Positions 43,225-52,102 of a DNA stretch of 64,000 bases are shown piece by piece. Position numbers and translations under genes: made by a program. The DNA is taken from contig JAKVKU010000008.1 in the NCBI GenBank assembly GCA_022484695.1, positions 1-64,000 of the forward strand, written 5' to 3'. Under the pieces are notes generated by a model. That model searched no databases, had not been told where the DNA came from, and was given only the letters and a program-made list of their open reading frames with translations. This stretch comes from Lactobacillus sp. (GTDB taxonomy: Bacteria > Bacillota > Bacilli > Lactobacillales > Lactobacillaceae). Numbering within the stretch: the first letter of the stretch is position 1; each line of letters starts with the position of its first letter.

Positions 43225-44181
43225 TTAATGCCATTGATCATCTTTGTCCAAAGCATCTTCCAATTGTTTGGGGATGGGAATTTTAGGATCAATTTGCGGG
43301 TTGTTCAGGTGGACGTGGGTATAGGCATTACGATAAGCACTGGGGGTGAGGCCGGTATGGTGCTTGAACTGGCGCATAAAATTCTTATCATCCATGAAGT
43401 AGGAAAAACCGGCGATTTGCTTAATGGTCAAATTACTGTGGAGTAAGAGGGCTTTGGCGGTTTCTAATTTCAGCTTCATGATGTATTGGGCCACGGTCAT
43501 CCCAACCTCCCGTTTGAAGACTCGGGTGAGGTAATCAGGATTTAATTCTATGGCTTCAGCCACGTCTTTGACAGTGATATCTTCGGACATGTGGGCCCGG
43601 ATCCATTCTTTGACCCGGCCCATCTTTTCCGGGGCCCGGGTCCCCATGACACTATAGATAAATTGATTGCTGAGTTCTAATAATAAAGCTGTGATCAAAT
43701 AATCCGGTTCCTGGGCCACATAATTGGGGGCATCATTGTAGTCTAAAATTTGCCGGACTAAAATCAATAATTTCTCGATGCTTTGAGCCTGGAATTGCAG
43801 GGGCAACACGACTTTATGGGTGATGACTTTAGGGCCGGTGGTGGTCTTCAGGGGATTGATCAGCTCCTTTTCAAATTGGCTTTTAGAAAGGACTGTCGGG
43901 GTTTTCCGGGCAAAGAAGTGCAGCCAAAAAAAGTCCACTGGCTGTTTGGAAAGCTGCGTCCCGCCAAAGTGCTGGAAGGGGGGCACCAATAAGATATCCC
44001 CGGAATTTAAGGTGAAGTGTTCTGCTTCGATATGTAGATACATGGTGCCCTTTAAACAAATAATAATTTCGTAGTCACCATGGCGGTACATGGGATTATG
44101 TTGCCAGGGGATGTCGGTGGAAAATTCGCCGCCTTTGTAAAATAAAAAGGGCTCCGATAAGGGAAAACTGTAATGATCCAT
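43225..44181 (-). CDS. AraC-family regulator with N-terminal cupin
   Basis: A 318-residue regulator. The N-terminal 150 residues are a cupin-type sugar-binding domain (GDYEIIICLKGTMYLHIE), and the C-terminus two AraC helix-turn-helices (ITVKDVAEAIELNPDYLTRVFK, and IAGFSYFMDDKNFMRQFKHHTGLTPSAYR, cut for length). Convergent with the arabinoside operon, so it is the probable activator of the symporter/GH127 genes. ATG with CGGAGC upstream. Confidence 0.87.
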   Translation of the reverse strand: MDHYSFPLSEPFLFYKGGEFSTDIPWQHNPMYRHGDYEIIICLKGTMYLHIEAEHFTLNSGDILLVPPFQHFGGTQLSKQPVDFFWLHFFARKTPTVLSKSQFEKELINPLKTTTGPKVITHKVVLPLQFQAQSIEKLLILVRQILDYNDAPNYVAQEPDYLITALLLELSNQFIYSVMGTRAPEKMGRVKEWIRAHMSEDITVKDVAEAIELNPDYLTRVFKREVGMTVAQYIMKLKLETAKALLLHSNLTIKQIAGFSYFMDDKNFMRQFKHHTGLTPSAYRNAYTHVHLNNPQIDPKIPIPKQLEDALDKDDQWH

Positions 44182-44381
44182 AAGCTCAGCTCCGTTACGA
44201 TCAGATGGTGTGATAGCGTTAACAATATTGTATCATAACTAAAGCCAACGAAAAACAGCCACGGTATCCAAGTATACTTTGGACCCATGACTGCTTTATT
44301 AGGGGATTTGAGGAGGAAATCTCGGAGTGGAGAGATTGCTACCACTCCATAAGTACGGTGATAATCAAAATTGAAACGGGA

Positions 44382-45023
44382 TTAATACCAAGCCGGTTTA
44401 TCACCATCAGTATTCGGTTTATTCACCCCAACTGAATGTTTTACTTCGAGGTTTGGTTCCTGTATCAAGTGTACCACAAAATTGGCCACACTTTTACGAG
44501 AAACTTCGGTTCCTTTAAATTCTTCACTTTTTTCTGTCGTTTCGTAATCAATTTCATCCTTGTTGGTCAACCAAGCTGGCCGAACCAGGGTGTAATCCAA
44601 GTCTGAGTGTTCAATAACTTGAGCAGCAGCGGCATAATTTTGAATATAACTGCCTAAGGTCTTGTTATTCCACTCGCCAAACTTCCCAGGTACTTCATCA
44701 TAAATGCCCAGGGTGGAGATCCAAATCAGGCGTTTGACTCTAAGTTCGTCCATGACACTGACCACATTTTTAGCTTGGGCTTCAATATTACTGCCGGCTA
44801 AATTAGCATAAACCACATCTTGGCCGGTCATGGCCGTTTTCAAAGCAGCGGTATCGGTGGTATCCCCATCAATAATCGTGCTATCAGCGGGTGCAATGTC
44901 TTTGATACGGTCCGCATTGCGCAGGAATAAAGTTAATTTCATAGCGGCCTTGCTGCTTTTTAGTTGGGCGATAACTTGTCTGGCGATTTGACCATTGGCG
45001 CCTAAGATTAATACATTTGTCAT
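44382..45023 (-). CDS. NAD(P)-binding SDR-like protein (NmrA/YwnB type)
   Basis: A 213-residue atypical SDR: VLILGANGQIARQVI at the N-terminus (GxxGxxG-type), YANLAGSN, LIWISTLGIYDEVPG and DYTLVRPAWLT. This group includes quinone-reductase-like and redox-sensing proteins. No classical YxxxK pair is evident (NYAAAAQVIE in its place). GGGGGAA precedes the ATG. Monocistronic. Confidence 0.8.
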   Translation of the reverse strand: MTNVLILGANGQIARQVIAQLKSSKAAMKLTLFLRNADRIKDIAPADSTIIDGDTTDTAALKTAMTGQDVVYANLAGSNIEAQAKNVVSVMDELRVKRLIWISTLGIYDEVPGKFGEWNNKTLGSYIQNYAAAAQVIEHSDLDYTLVRPAWLTNKDEIDYETTEKSEEFKGTEVSRKSVANFVVHLIQEPNLEVKHSVGVNKPNTDGDKPAWY

Positions 45024-45225
45024 TAAAATTCCCCCAGAACGAATTGATTTTCTTTACGCCTCAACTGTAAGGCTTCTCTTTACAATATGCAAGTCATCCT
45101 ACTCAATCAGAAGGCCCATCAATTGAATTCACTGCCCCAAGGTTGTAAAATTTAATGTAGGACCTGTTTCAATAGCTTTGTAAAGAACCGGACTCACAAT
45201 AAGCATTAGGGAGGACGAATATTTT

Positions 45226-45852
45226 ATGAAAATTGGATTTATTGGCGCTGGCAACGTGGGGCGCAACTTGGCCCGTTTGTTGACCACCCATGGTTATGAT
45301 GTGATCATGAGCAATTCTAAAGACCCAGAAACCTTAAAACAAATCGTCACGGAACTAGGCCCCCATGCCACGGCGGCTTGGGCCAAAGACGCGGCGGCCC
45401 AAGGGGATATCGTCGTGGTTACGATTCCCTTGAAGAACTACAAAGCCGTTCCCGTTGAACCCTTAAAGGGGAAAGTGGTTATTGATACCATGAACTATTA
45501 CCCGGCCCGGGATGGCGATATCGCCGTCTTAGACGACCACAGTACCACCACCAGTGAGCTGCTCCAGGCCCACTTGCCAGAATCTAAGGTGGTTAAAGCT
45601 TTTAATTCCATCTATGCCAGAGACCTCATCACCACTTCCCATTCGGCGGGTAATGAAGATCGCCGGACGTTGCCCATCGCTGGCAATGATGCGGCGGCTA
45701 AAAAGACCGTCAGTGACTTGATTGATAAATTAGGCTTTGACGTCTATGATGCCGGGCCTTTATCTGAAGGTTTCCGCTTTCAAAATGGCACCCCGGCTTA
45801 TACCATTCGGGCCAATCGGGCAGAATTGATTGCGGCTTTAAAACAAGCCTAA
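45226..45852 (+). CDS. NADP oxidoreductase, F420-dependent-reductase-like
   Basis: A 208-residue Rossmann protein: KIGFIGAGNVGRNLARLL, MSNSKDPETL (Ser/Asn-type NADP pocket), VVTIPLKNYKAV, VIDTMNYY and VKAFNSIYARDL. The family is annotated as NADPH-dependent F420 reductase-like, but lactic acid bacteria lack F420, so another acceptor is used. GGGAGGAC precedes the ATG. It is divergent from the NmrA-like gene, 202 bases apart, and ends at an intrinsic terminator. Confidence 0.82.
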   Translation: MKIGFIGAGNVGRNLARLLTTHGYDVIMSNSKDPETLKQIVTELGPHATAAWAKDAAAQGDIVVVTIPLKNYKAVPVEPLKGKVVIDTMNYYPARDGDIAVLDDHSTTTSELLQAHLPESKVVKAFNSIYARDLITTSHSAGNEDRRTLPIAGNDAAAKKTVSDLIDKLGFDVYDAGPLSEGFRFQNGTPAYTIRANRAELIAALKQA

Positions 45853-45864
45853 ATTATAGAAATT

Positions 45865-45899
45865 AGCGTCCTGCTAGCTTGGCTAGGGGGCGTTTTTTA
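45865..45899 (+). terminator. Terminator after the NADP oxidoreductase gene
   Basis: GCGTCC-TGCTAGC and GGCTAG-GGGGCG form an imperfect stem followed by TTTTTT. Confidence 0.7.
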
Positions 45900-45903
45900 G
45901 TAA

Positions 45904-45940
45904 AAAAAACGCTTGCAAGACCTGGGTAAACTCGTATACT
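45904..45940 (+). promoter_or_regulatory. Promoter and cre-like overlap before the discoidin-like gene
   Basis: -35 TTGCAA (45913-45918), 16-base spacer, -10 TATACT (45935-45940). AAAAAACGCTTGCA (45904-45917, 11 of 14 to cre) overlaps the -35. Confidence 0.5.
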
Positions 45941-46006
45941 GAAGTATGTAAAGAGAAACATAATTTCTTAAATAGAAATATTTTAGTAAAAAGGAGTTTA
46001 CTTGGC

Positions 46007-46849
46007 ATGGAAATTACGATTGAATTATTAGATAAGCAGGGGCAATTAAAATCCGGGGCGATTTCCCCAGATCATGACAGCACCCCCTACAAAGTCAGCG
46101 GCGAAGACTTAGCCGCCTTTGGCACCAAGGCCATGACTTGGGCCGCCGGGGACAAAATCCGGGTAACAATCCCTAAACCGAACCAGTATTTGTGGGTCCA
46201 ACTAGATGAGACCCTGGCCCCCAGTTTGATTTACGTCACCGGGACCACTTGGGAATACCAGATCCCCTTTGCCGAGAATTTGTTAAATAGTGAAGTGGAC
46301 ACCGCCTTCCGCTCTAAAAGTCACTACCTCATGGTCCGCCTTGCTGAGCCCTTTGAGGTGAATCGTTATCAAAACTTAGCCTTCAACGCCCATGATCAAT
46401 ATCATGACACCGGTGCGTTTCCCCACGCCTCCGCCAATGTGGAAACCAGAGGAGAGTCGGTGTTTTTTGCCAAGAACAGTATTGACGGCAAATTGGCCAA
46501 TCAAGCCCACGGGGAATATCCCTTCCAATCCTGGGGCATCAATCAACAAGCTGATGCCGCTTTGACGGTGGACTTTGGCCGCTCCGTGGCCGTGGATCGA
46601 ATCAAACTGCTGTTGCGAGGGGATTATCCCCACGATAGCCACTGGACGAAAGTGGCGGTGGCTTTTTCCAATGGGTTAGTGAAGCACTTTGACACCACCG
46701 ATACCCTGGGTTTTCAAACCTTTCAATTCCCAACGATTGAAACCAGCTGGGTCACCCTGCAGGATTTGCAAAAAGCCGGGGATGCCTCGCCATTTCCAGC
46801 CCTGAAACAAATTGAAGTCTACGGCTGGAATCTACCCGGGGTCAAATAA
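46007..46849 (+). CDS. Intracellular discoidin-like (F5/8 type C-like) protein
   Basis: A 280-residue protein without signal peptide. The N-terminal half (1-125) is beta-rich, with MTWAAGDKIRVTIPKPNQYLWVQ. The C-terminal half (about 125-278) resembles a galactose-binding/discoidin jelly roll (NSIDGKLAN, TVDFGRSVAVDRIKLLLRGDYP and a final ALKQIEVYGW). AAAGGAG precedes the ATG. Related proteins occur in lactobacilli and streptococci, usually without known activity. A cre-like box at the promoter suggests sugar-related function. It is monocistronic. Confidence 0.72.
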   Translation: MEITIELLDKQGQLKSGAISPDHDSTPYKVSGEDLAAFGTKAMTWAAGDKIRVTIPKPNQYLWVQLDETLAPSLIYVTGTTWEYQIPFAENLLNSEVDTAFRSKSHYLMVRLAEPFEVNRYQNLAFNAHDQYHDTGAFPHASANVETRGESVFFAKNSIDGKLANQAHGEYPFQSWGINQQADAALTVDFGRSVAVDRIKLLLRGDYPHDSHWTKVAVAFSNGLVKHFDTTDTLGFQTFQFPTIETSWVTLQDLQKAGDASPFPALKQIEVYGWNLPGVK

Positions 46850-46979
46850 GCAAGTCAGCAATCACGGACGTTATCGCCATCTTAGCCGATAACGCCCGTT
46901 TTCTATTTCCCCCTTTGGTTGACGGGGAACTTCCGGTATAATGAGAAGTATCTCACAATCCCGTAAGGAGGCGGAAAAC

Positions 46980-47876
46980 ATGCTAAGTATTCAGCACCTC
47001 AGCAAAAAATTTGGGGACCTGCAGGCGCTAGACGACATCAGTTTTGATGTGGTGCCTGGGGAAATCACCGGACTCATCGGCCAAAACGGGGCCGGCAAGT
47101 CCACCACCTTTCACAGTATTTTGAATTTTCTGGATTATGAAGGCCAAATCCGTTGGCATGGCCAACCCGTGGATGAAACAGTCTTTGATACCATCGGCTA
47201 CCTCCCGGAAGAACGCAGCTTAATGCCCAAGCTGACTATCGAGCAGCAAATCGTGTATCTGGCCCGCCTGAAGGACAAAAAGGCCAAGGACATTCGCCCG
47301 CAAATTGACCCCTGGCTTAAACGCTTTGAAGTCAAAGGCCAAAAGAGCGATAAAATCAAAAGCCTATCCAAAGGGAACAAGCAAAAAGTCCAGCTCATCT
47401 GTACCATGATCCACAATCCCAAGCTACTGATTTTAGACGAACCCTTTAGTGGGCTAGATCCAGTGAACATGGATATTTTGAAACAAGCCATTTTAGGGGC
47501 GAAGGATCAAGGCGCGGCCATTATTTTTTCCAGCCACGATATGGCCAATGTGGAAAGCGTCTGTGACAACCTAGTGATGCTGCGCAACGGCCAAGCCATC
47601 TTAAATGGCACCCTAGATGATGTCCGCAATCAATTTGGCAAAAACCAAATCCACGTCACCGGCCCTTGGAGCGTCCAGGAGTTGGCCGACTTGCCCCATG
47701 TGACGAAAGTGTTGACCCCAAGGCCCCGGCAATTTGTCTTGCACCTGGACGACCCCGGCGCTGGGCCAGCCATTTTTGAAACCTTGACCCAGGGTAAATA
47801 CATCGAAGCCTTCGTTCAACAAGCTCCAACTTTGGATGAAATTTTCCGCATGGAAGTAGGTGCCGGTCATGAATAA
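46980..47876 (+). CDS. ABC transporter ATP-binding protein (NatA/YhaQ-like)
   Basis: A 298-residue ATPase. Walker A GQNGAGKST, signature-equivalent LSKGNKQKVQ, Walker B LLILDEPFSGLDP and the switch His in SSHD, then a C-terminal accessory domain of about 80 residues typical of NatA/YhaQ. AAGGAGG lies 8 bases before ATG 46980. It overlaps the permease start (ATG within GTCATGAATAA). Upstream is an extended-type -10 TATAAT (46938-46943). Probably exports Na+, peptides or antimicrobials; unknown. Confidence 0.9.
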   Translation: MLSIQHLSKKFGDLQALDDISFDVVPGEITGLIGQNGAGKSTTFHSILNFLDYEGQIRWHGQPVDETVFDTIGYLPEERSLMPKLTIEQQIVYLARLKDKKAKDIRPQIDPWLKRFEVKGQKSDKIKSLSKGNKQKVQLICTMIHNPKLLILDEPFSGLDPVNMDILKQAILGAKDQGAAIIFSSHDMANVESVCDNLVMLRNGQAILNGTLDDVRNQFGKNQIHVTGPWSVQELADLPHVTKVLTPRPRQFVLHLDDPGAGPAIFETLTQGKYIEAFVQQAPTLDEIFRMEVGAGHE

Positions 47877-49101
47877 ACTCTGGATCGTCACCGCCGAAAC
47901 CTATCTGCGTCAGGTTAAAACCTGGAGCTTTCTAATTTTGATCTTATCCCCATTTATCTTCTTTGGGATTTCTGCAGGGGCCGGCTATTTTGCCGGCAGC
48001 AGTACCGCCGGCCAGGATAAAATCGCCGTCATCAGCCAGCAACAACCTCTGCGGCAGCAAGTCATCCGCCAAAATAAAGGCGATGTGAACCAAAAGATAA
48101 TCACCCAAAAAGCCGCCGAAAAAGCGGTGAAAGCCGAAGACCTGGCAGGTTATCTAATCTTGAGTCAAAGCGGCCAGCGGGTCAAAGCTGTTTACCACAG
48201 TACCCGCAATATGGACGACACTTTAAAGAAACAAGTCCAGGCTAGTTTAAGCCAGTACCAGCAGGCCTTGAACCTCAATGAGGCGAAACTTACACCACAA
48301 CAGACCCAGGCCCTGCAGCAACAGCCAATTTTCCAACAACAGCTCAAGGAGAAACAAAAAGATGACAGCCTGGCGAAATTGCTGTCCTTTTGGATCATGG
48401 CCTTCTTGGCTTACATGATTTTGACCACCTATGCCTCCATCACCGCCCAAGAAATTGCATCGGAAAAGGGCACCAAGATCATGGAAATCATCTTTTCCAG
48501 TACCACCGCCCGGAAATATTTCTTTGGGAAAATCCTGGGGGTTTTACTGGTGATCCTCACCCAAATCGGGATTTATCTCGGGGGCGGGGTGTTATGTTAT
48601 CTGCTGGCCCAACGCTTGACCTTCAGCCGGGAGTTCTTGGCAGATAATCACACCTTGATTAGCGCCGTGCTCCATAATTTAGTCAACATCAACTTGCTTT
48701 ATCTACTGTTAGGCGTTGTCTTGTTCACGGTGCTGTCCGCCTTCAGTGGCGCCCTGGTGGCCAAAGCCGAAGATGCCTCTAAAGCCGCCACGCCAGCAGT
48801 CTACTTGAACATGATCGCGTTCTTCTCTACTTTCCCATTCCAAGGCAACACCCACTCCATCGTGGTGACCATCTTGTCTTACGTGCCATTCTTCTCCTCG
48901 TATTTCATGCCGTTCCGCATGATCAATTACACCGTCAGTCCCGTGGAAATCACCATTTCCCTGTTGATTTTAGTGGTTACCATCATTGGCTCCGCCGCAT
49001 ACATTGGTAGTATCTACGAAGGCTTAATGTTACAAACCGATGATTCCAGCTTCTTCAAACGCTTTAAGCGGGGCTTGTCTTACCGGAAACAACGCAGCTA
49101 A
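47869..49101 (+). CDS. ABC-2 permease (NatB/YhaP-like)
   Basis: A 410-residue membrane protein. Helix 1 (about 21-42), a long extracytoplasmic Gln-rich segment (LTPQQTQALQQQPIFQQQL), then six or so helices beginning with FWIMAFLAYMILTTYAS, and EKGTKIMEIIFSSTTARKYFFGK, the conserved cytoplasmic helix of NatB-type permeases. The ATG at 47869 overlaps the ATPase stop by 8 bases, so production is coupled. Confidence 0.88.
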   Translation: MNKLWIVTAETYLRQVKTWSFLILILSPFIFFGISAGAGYFAGSSTAGQDKIAVISQQQPLRQQVIRQNKGDVNQKIITQKAAEKAVKAEDLAGYLILSQSGQRVKAVYHSTRNMDDTLKKQVQASLSQYQQALNLNEAKLTPQQTQALQQQPIFQQQLKEKQKDDSLAKLLSFWIMAFLAYMILTTYASITAQEIASEKGTKIMEIIFSSTTARKYFFGKILGVLLVILTQIGIYLGGGVLCYLLAQRLTFSREFLADNHTLISAVLHNLVNINLLYLLLGVVLFTVLSAFSGALVAKAEDASKAATPAVYLNMIAFFSTFPFQGNTHSIVVTILSYVPFFSSYFMPFRMINYTVSPVEITISLLILVVTIIGSAAYIGSIYEGLMLQTDDSSFFKRFKRGLSYRKQRS

Positions 49102-49148
49102 GCTTGTTAATAATAGAAACATACTGAAATAAATCCTATGCTTCATGG

Positions 49149-49225
49149 TATAATATCTTGGAAGTGTATGATCATAATAATCACCAAAGCCCCCAACTAC
49201 GGCCAAGTAAGTTGAGGGTTTTTTT
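49149..49225 (+). promoter_or_regulatory. Extended -10 promoter, short leader and terminator before alaX-like gene
   Basis: Extended -10 TGGTATAAT (TATAAT 49149-49154). The transcript would reach a terminator within about 65 bases: CCCCCAACT (49190-49198)/AGTTGAGGG (49210-49218) then T7. An ORF from ATG 49168 to TGA 49215 (MIIIITKAPNYGQVS) runs into the stem. This may be an attenuator, a short RNA, or just the permease terminator plus a chance promoter. Confidence 0.45.
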
Positions 49226-49358
49226 GCGGGCTGCAGTTAACCAAACACATTTTTTAATTGTATATGCAATTAAAAGGTGATATGCTATTAAAAATGATTG
49301 CAAATGCAATCTAATTAATTCTAAATCACTGGGACACTGATGGGGGTAGATTACTAAA

Positions 49359-50069
49359 ATGACCGAAGCTGTATATTTAACTGACGCTAACCAAAAACAA
49401 TTAACCACAACCGTTGTGCAAGCACAAGACAACCAGGTAATTTTTGCCGAGAGTATTATTTACCCGGGTGGTGGCGGCCAACCCCTGGACAAAGCCGAAA
49501 TTAGGCAAGGGGACCAGACTTTTCAAGTTTTAGCTGCCCAGCAACAAGGGAATGATATTGTCTATACCCTGGATAATCCTTTGAATCCCCAAGAACCGGT
49601 ATTACAAGTTATTGACTGGCCGCAGCGTTATCAAAATATGCGCTATCACACGCTGTTGCATCTGATTGCCAGCACGGCCGCTAAGTTAGTCCCTTGTCGG
49701 GTGGCCAGTAACCAAATCATGGCCGACCATGCCCGCATCGAGTTACAATTTCCCAGCCCGGCAGCCAAAGCCGGCTTTGATATCACGCAATTAGCCAACG
49801 CCATTCAGACTGAAATCGCCGCTGGCCACGCCGTTTCTTGGCGCAGTGTGGCCCGGGATAAGATTGCCGATGAAACTAAAGAAGTCCGCACCTTAGTCAG
49901 CCTCATCCCCGCCACCGTCACCCAAGTGCGCCTAGTGGCCATCGCCGGTATCGACGAAGAAGCCTGCGCCGGGACCCACGTGGCTAACACCGCTGAAATT
50001 CCCCAGACTATCAGCTTTAGCGTCAAGAATAAAGGGGCTAAAAAAGTGCGGATCAAGGTCACGTTTTAA
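49359..50069 (+). CDS. AlaX-type alanyl-tRNA editing protein
   Basis: A 236-residue trans-editing hydrolase that clears mischarged Ser/Gly-tRNA-Ala. It includes the AlaRS-editing zinc site HTLLH (about 95-99) and the CAGTHV motif (Cys and His, about 207-212), plus YPGGGGQPLDKA in the N-terminal second-additional-domain-like part. It lacks the aminoacylation and oligomerisation domains of AlaRS, as expected. GGGGGTAG precedes the ATG by 7 or so bases. Confidence 0.87.
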   Translation: MTEAVYLTDANQKQLTTTVVQAQDNQVIFAESIIYPGGGGQPLDKAEIRQGDQTFQVLAAQQQGNDIVYTLDNPLNPQEPVLQVIDWPQRYQNMRYHTLLHLIASTAAKLVPCRVASNQIMADHARIELQFPSPAAKAGFDITQLANAIQTEIAAGHAVSWRSVARDKIADETKEVRTLVSLIPATVTQVRLVAIAGIDEEACAGTHVANTAEIPQTISFSVKNKGAKKVRIKVTF

Positions 50070-50161
50070 GGACTTGAATCCAGGATTACCACCCAAAATA
50101 GGACCCGGCAACTGCCTAGACAGCTGTCGGGTCCTATTGATGTTGTTGGGAATGGCTGTGA

Positions 50162-50785
50162 CTAAATAATGCCGGTTTTTGCCGCAACTGCGATAGCCTG
50201 GGCACGATTGGAAACTTGCAGAATGTCATAAATTTCCGTCAAGTAAGCCTTTACTGTTCGATCCGTCACAAAAATTTTAGCAGCGATCTCTTTATTGGTC
50301 ATACCTTGGGCTACCATTTGTAAGATGGCGACTTGTTTTGCATCCAAGGTAACGATTGGCCGCGGTTTATTTTGAGATTGCATTACTTTTGCGATGACCG
50401 CATCACTCATGGCCAAATAGTCGTCATTTTTAGCGACTTTTTTAACAAATTGTACGATTTTGGTTGGAGGTTCATCTTTTAGGATGTAGCCATGGACACC
50501 CAAGGCCAACATATTCGCAGCAACGTCAACATCTAATTCGGTTGATAAAATAATAATTTTCGACGTCACGCTGATTTGTTTGATGAAGTCCGTACCATTC
50601 ATTTCAGGCATTTGAATATCTACCAAAATCACATCTGGGTCGCTAGGCAAGGCTTGTAAGCACGCAATGGCTTCAAGCCCATTGGCAGCTGTGGCGACCA
50701 CATTTAAGTCATCTTGGATGTTCAACACCATTTCCAAACCTTCACGAACTATCGGATGATCGTCCACAATCATAACGGCAATCAC
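50162..50785 (-). CDS. NarL/LuxR-family response regulator
   Basis: A 207-residue regulator: receiver domain 1-118 with phospho-acceptor Asp56 (VILVDIQMPEMNG) and acidic DD8-9, and C-terminal LuxR helix-turn-helix (QVAILQMVAQGMTNKEIAAKIFV, split). Its ATG overlaps the histidine kinase stop by 4 bases. Probably regulates the ABC genes upstream. Confidence 0.92.
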   Translation of the reverse strand: MIAVMIVDDHPIVREGLEMVLNIQDDLNVVATAANGLEAIACLQALPSDPDVILVDIQMPEMNGTDFIKQISVTSKIIILSTELDVDVAANMLALGVHGYILKDEPPTKIVQFVKKVAKNDDYLAMSDAVIAKVMQSQNKPRPIVTLDAKQVAILQMVAQGMTNKEIAAKIFVTDRTVKAYLTEIYDILQVSNRAQAIAVAAKTGII

Positions 50786-52002
50786 TTTTTATCACCTCTT
50801 ACTTTGATTTCAATCATAACAGAAGTACCTTCTTTTGGCGTACTTGATATCTTGATGTCGCCGCCATGGGCCTGGGCTCTTTCACGCATACCAATTAAAC
50901 CATAGTGATTGCTACTTTGACTAAGCTGATTGGTGAATGTTTCACCATCATTGTGCACTCGAACAATAAGGCAGTCGTTAATCATTTTTGCCTGAACGGT
51001 TGCTTGATTGACTTTGGCGTGCTTGACTACATTCATCAAGGCTTCATTGATAATTCGCACCACATCGATCAATAATTCACCACCTAACTCAATATTTTCG
51101 GGAATTTCCAGGGTGGTTTGTAGCTGATATTTAGCCTTTAGTAACTGGGCCTTCTCCAATACTTTATACTTGAGACTCGTAGTCACTTCGTTATCTGGTA
51201 ATTGCCGATATCTGGTGATAGTTTCCCGGGATTGTGTAATGGCAGCTTGTGTCATTTGTTGAAGCAATTTTATTTTTTCATTGGCATTATCAAGTTGTTT
51301 TTTGTCTAAAAACATTTTGACGGCTGTGAGTTGAAAATTAATACCCACTAGGTCTTGTGTAATGGTATCGTGCAGTTCGCGAGCCATTTTTTGGCGGATC
51401 TCTTCGGCCGTTAAACGAGCCACCTCATGATAAGCCTCATTTAACTCTTCATTGACCTGCTTTAATTGCAATGTTTGGAAGAGGCGCGTATAAGTGCTGG
51501 AACAATAATAAGCAGCAACAAACCAAACTGCGACAATTGCTTCAAGTAAGAAAAATATGTCTGCTAGACTTGCATTCACCATACCAAAAGCCAAAATAAC
51601 CGCAATATAAATTAAAAGTGCCGGTGAAATTCTACGTTTAATTTTGCCGCTGAACGTCATTTCTTCGATAACCAATACAGGAATAAAACCAACCAACCAG
51701 GATAATCTAGCAATTGGGCTGGTTATCAAAAGTGCAATCACTGCAGTTGTCATGACTTGCAGTGAGAACAAAACATAGCCTTGCTTAAAACGTGAAAGCT
51801 GGTTGGCAAATAACAATAAAAATAAATGAATGAACATTAAAAAACCAGACATATAGTTTGAAAGAGCGATGTTTTCAATTTTTGATCCGGCCAGATATAA
51901 AGAGAATATATAAATTAATGCTAACCAAATCAAGATAGCATACTTATTTCTTTTGAAGAATTGGTGGCGAATAGTGTTTTTGATTTCGTTATCCATATTC
52001 AT
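50782..52002 (-). CDS. Sensor histidine kinase, HisKA_3 type (NarX/LiaS-like)
   Basis: A 406-residue kinase with five or six N-terminal membrane helices (about 22-175) and almost no extracytoplasmic sensor domain, then a dimerisation helix with His211 in ARELHDTITQDLVG and an HATPase domain (IINEALMNVVKHAKVNQA, HYGLIGMRERA). The membrane-embedded sensor suggests detection of membrane state or of transporter contact. TTAGGAG precedes the ATG. A TATAAT (plus 52042-52047) just upstream may give the pair its own promoter. Confidence 0.9.
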   Translation of the reverse strand: MNMDNEIKNTIRHQFFKRNKYAILIWLALIYIFSLYLAGSKIENIALSNYMSGFLMFIHLFLLLFANQLSRFKQGYVLFSLQVMTTAVIALLITSPIARLSWLVGFIPVLVIEEMTFSGKIKRRISPALLIYIAVILAFGMVNASLADIFFLLEAIVAVWFVAAYYCSSTYTRLFQTLQLKQVNEELNEAYHEVARLTAEEIRQKMARELHDTITQDLVGINFQLTAVKMFLDKKQLDNANEKIKLLQQMTQAAITQSRETITRYRQLPDNEVTTSLKYKVLEKAQLLKAKYQLQTTLEIPENIELGGELLIDVVRIINEALMNVVKHAKVNQATVQAKMINDCLIVRVHNDGETFTNQLSQSSNHYGLIGMRERAQAHGGDIKISSTPKEGTSVMIEIKVRGDKK

Positions 52003-52102
52003 ACCTGTAAACTCCTAACTCAAAAAGTAAGACCGTATTTTATTATACGCCCCTACTTTATTTTTACTCATGTGCCAGATAGCCTTGATAGCTTTGAGCA
52101 AA

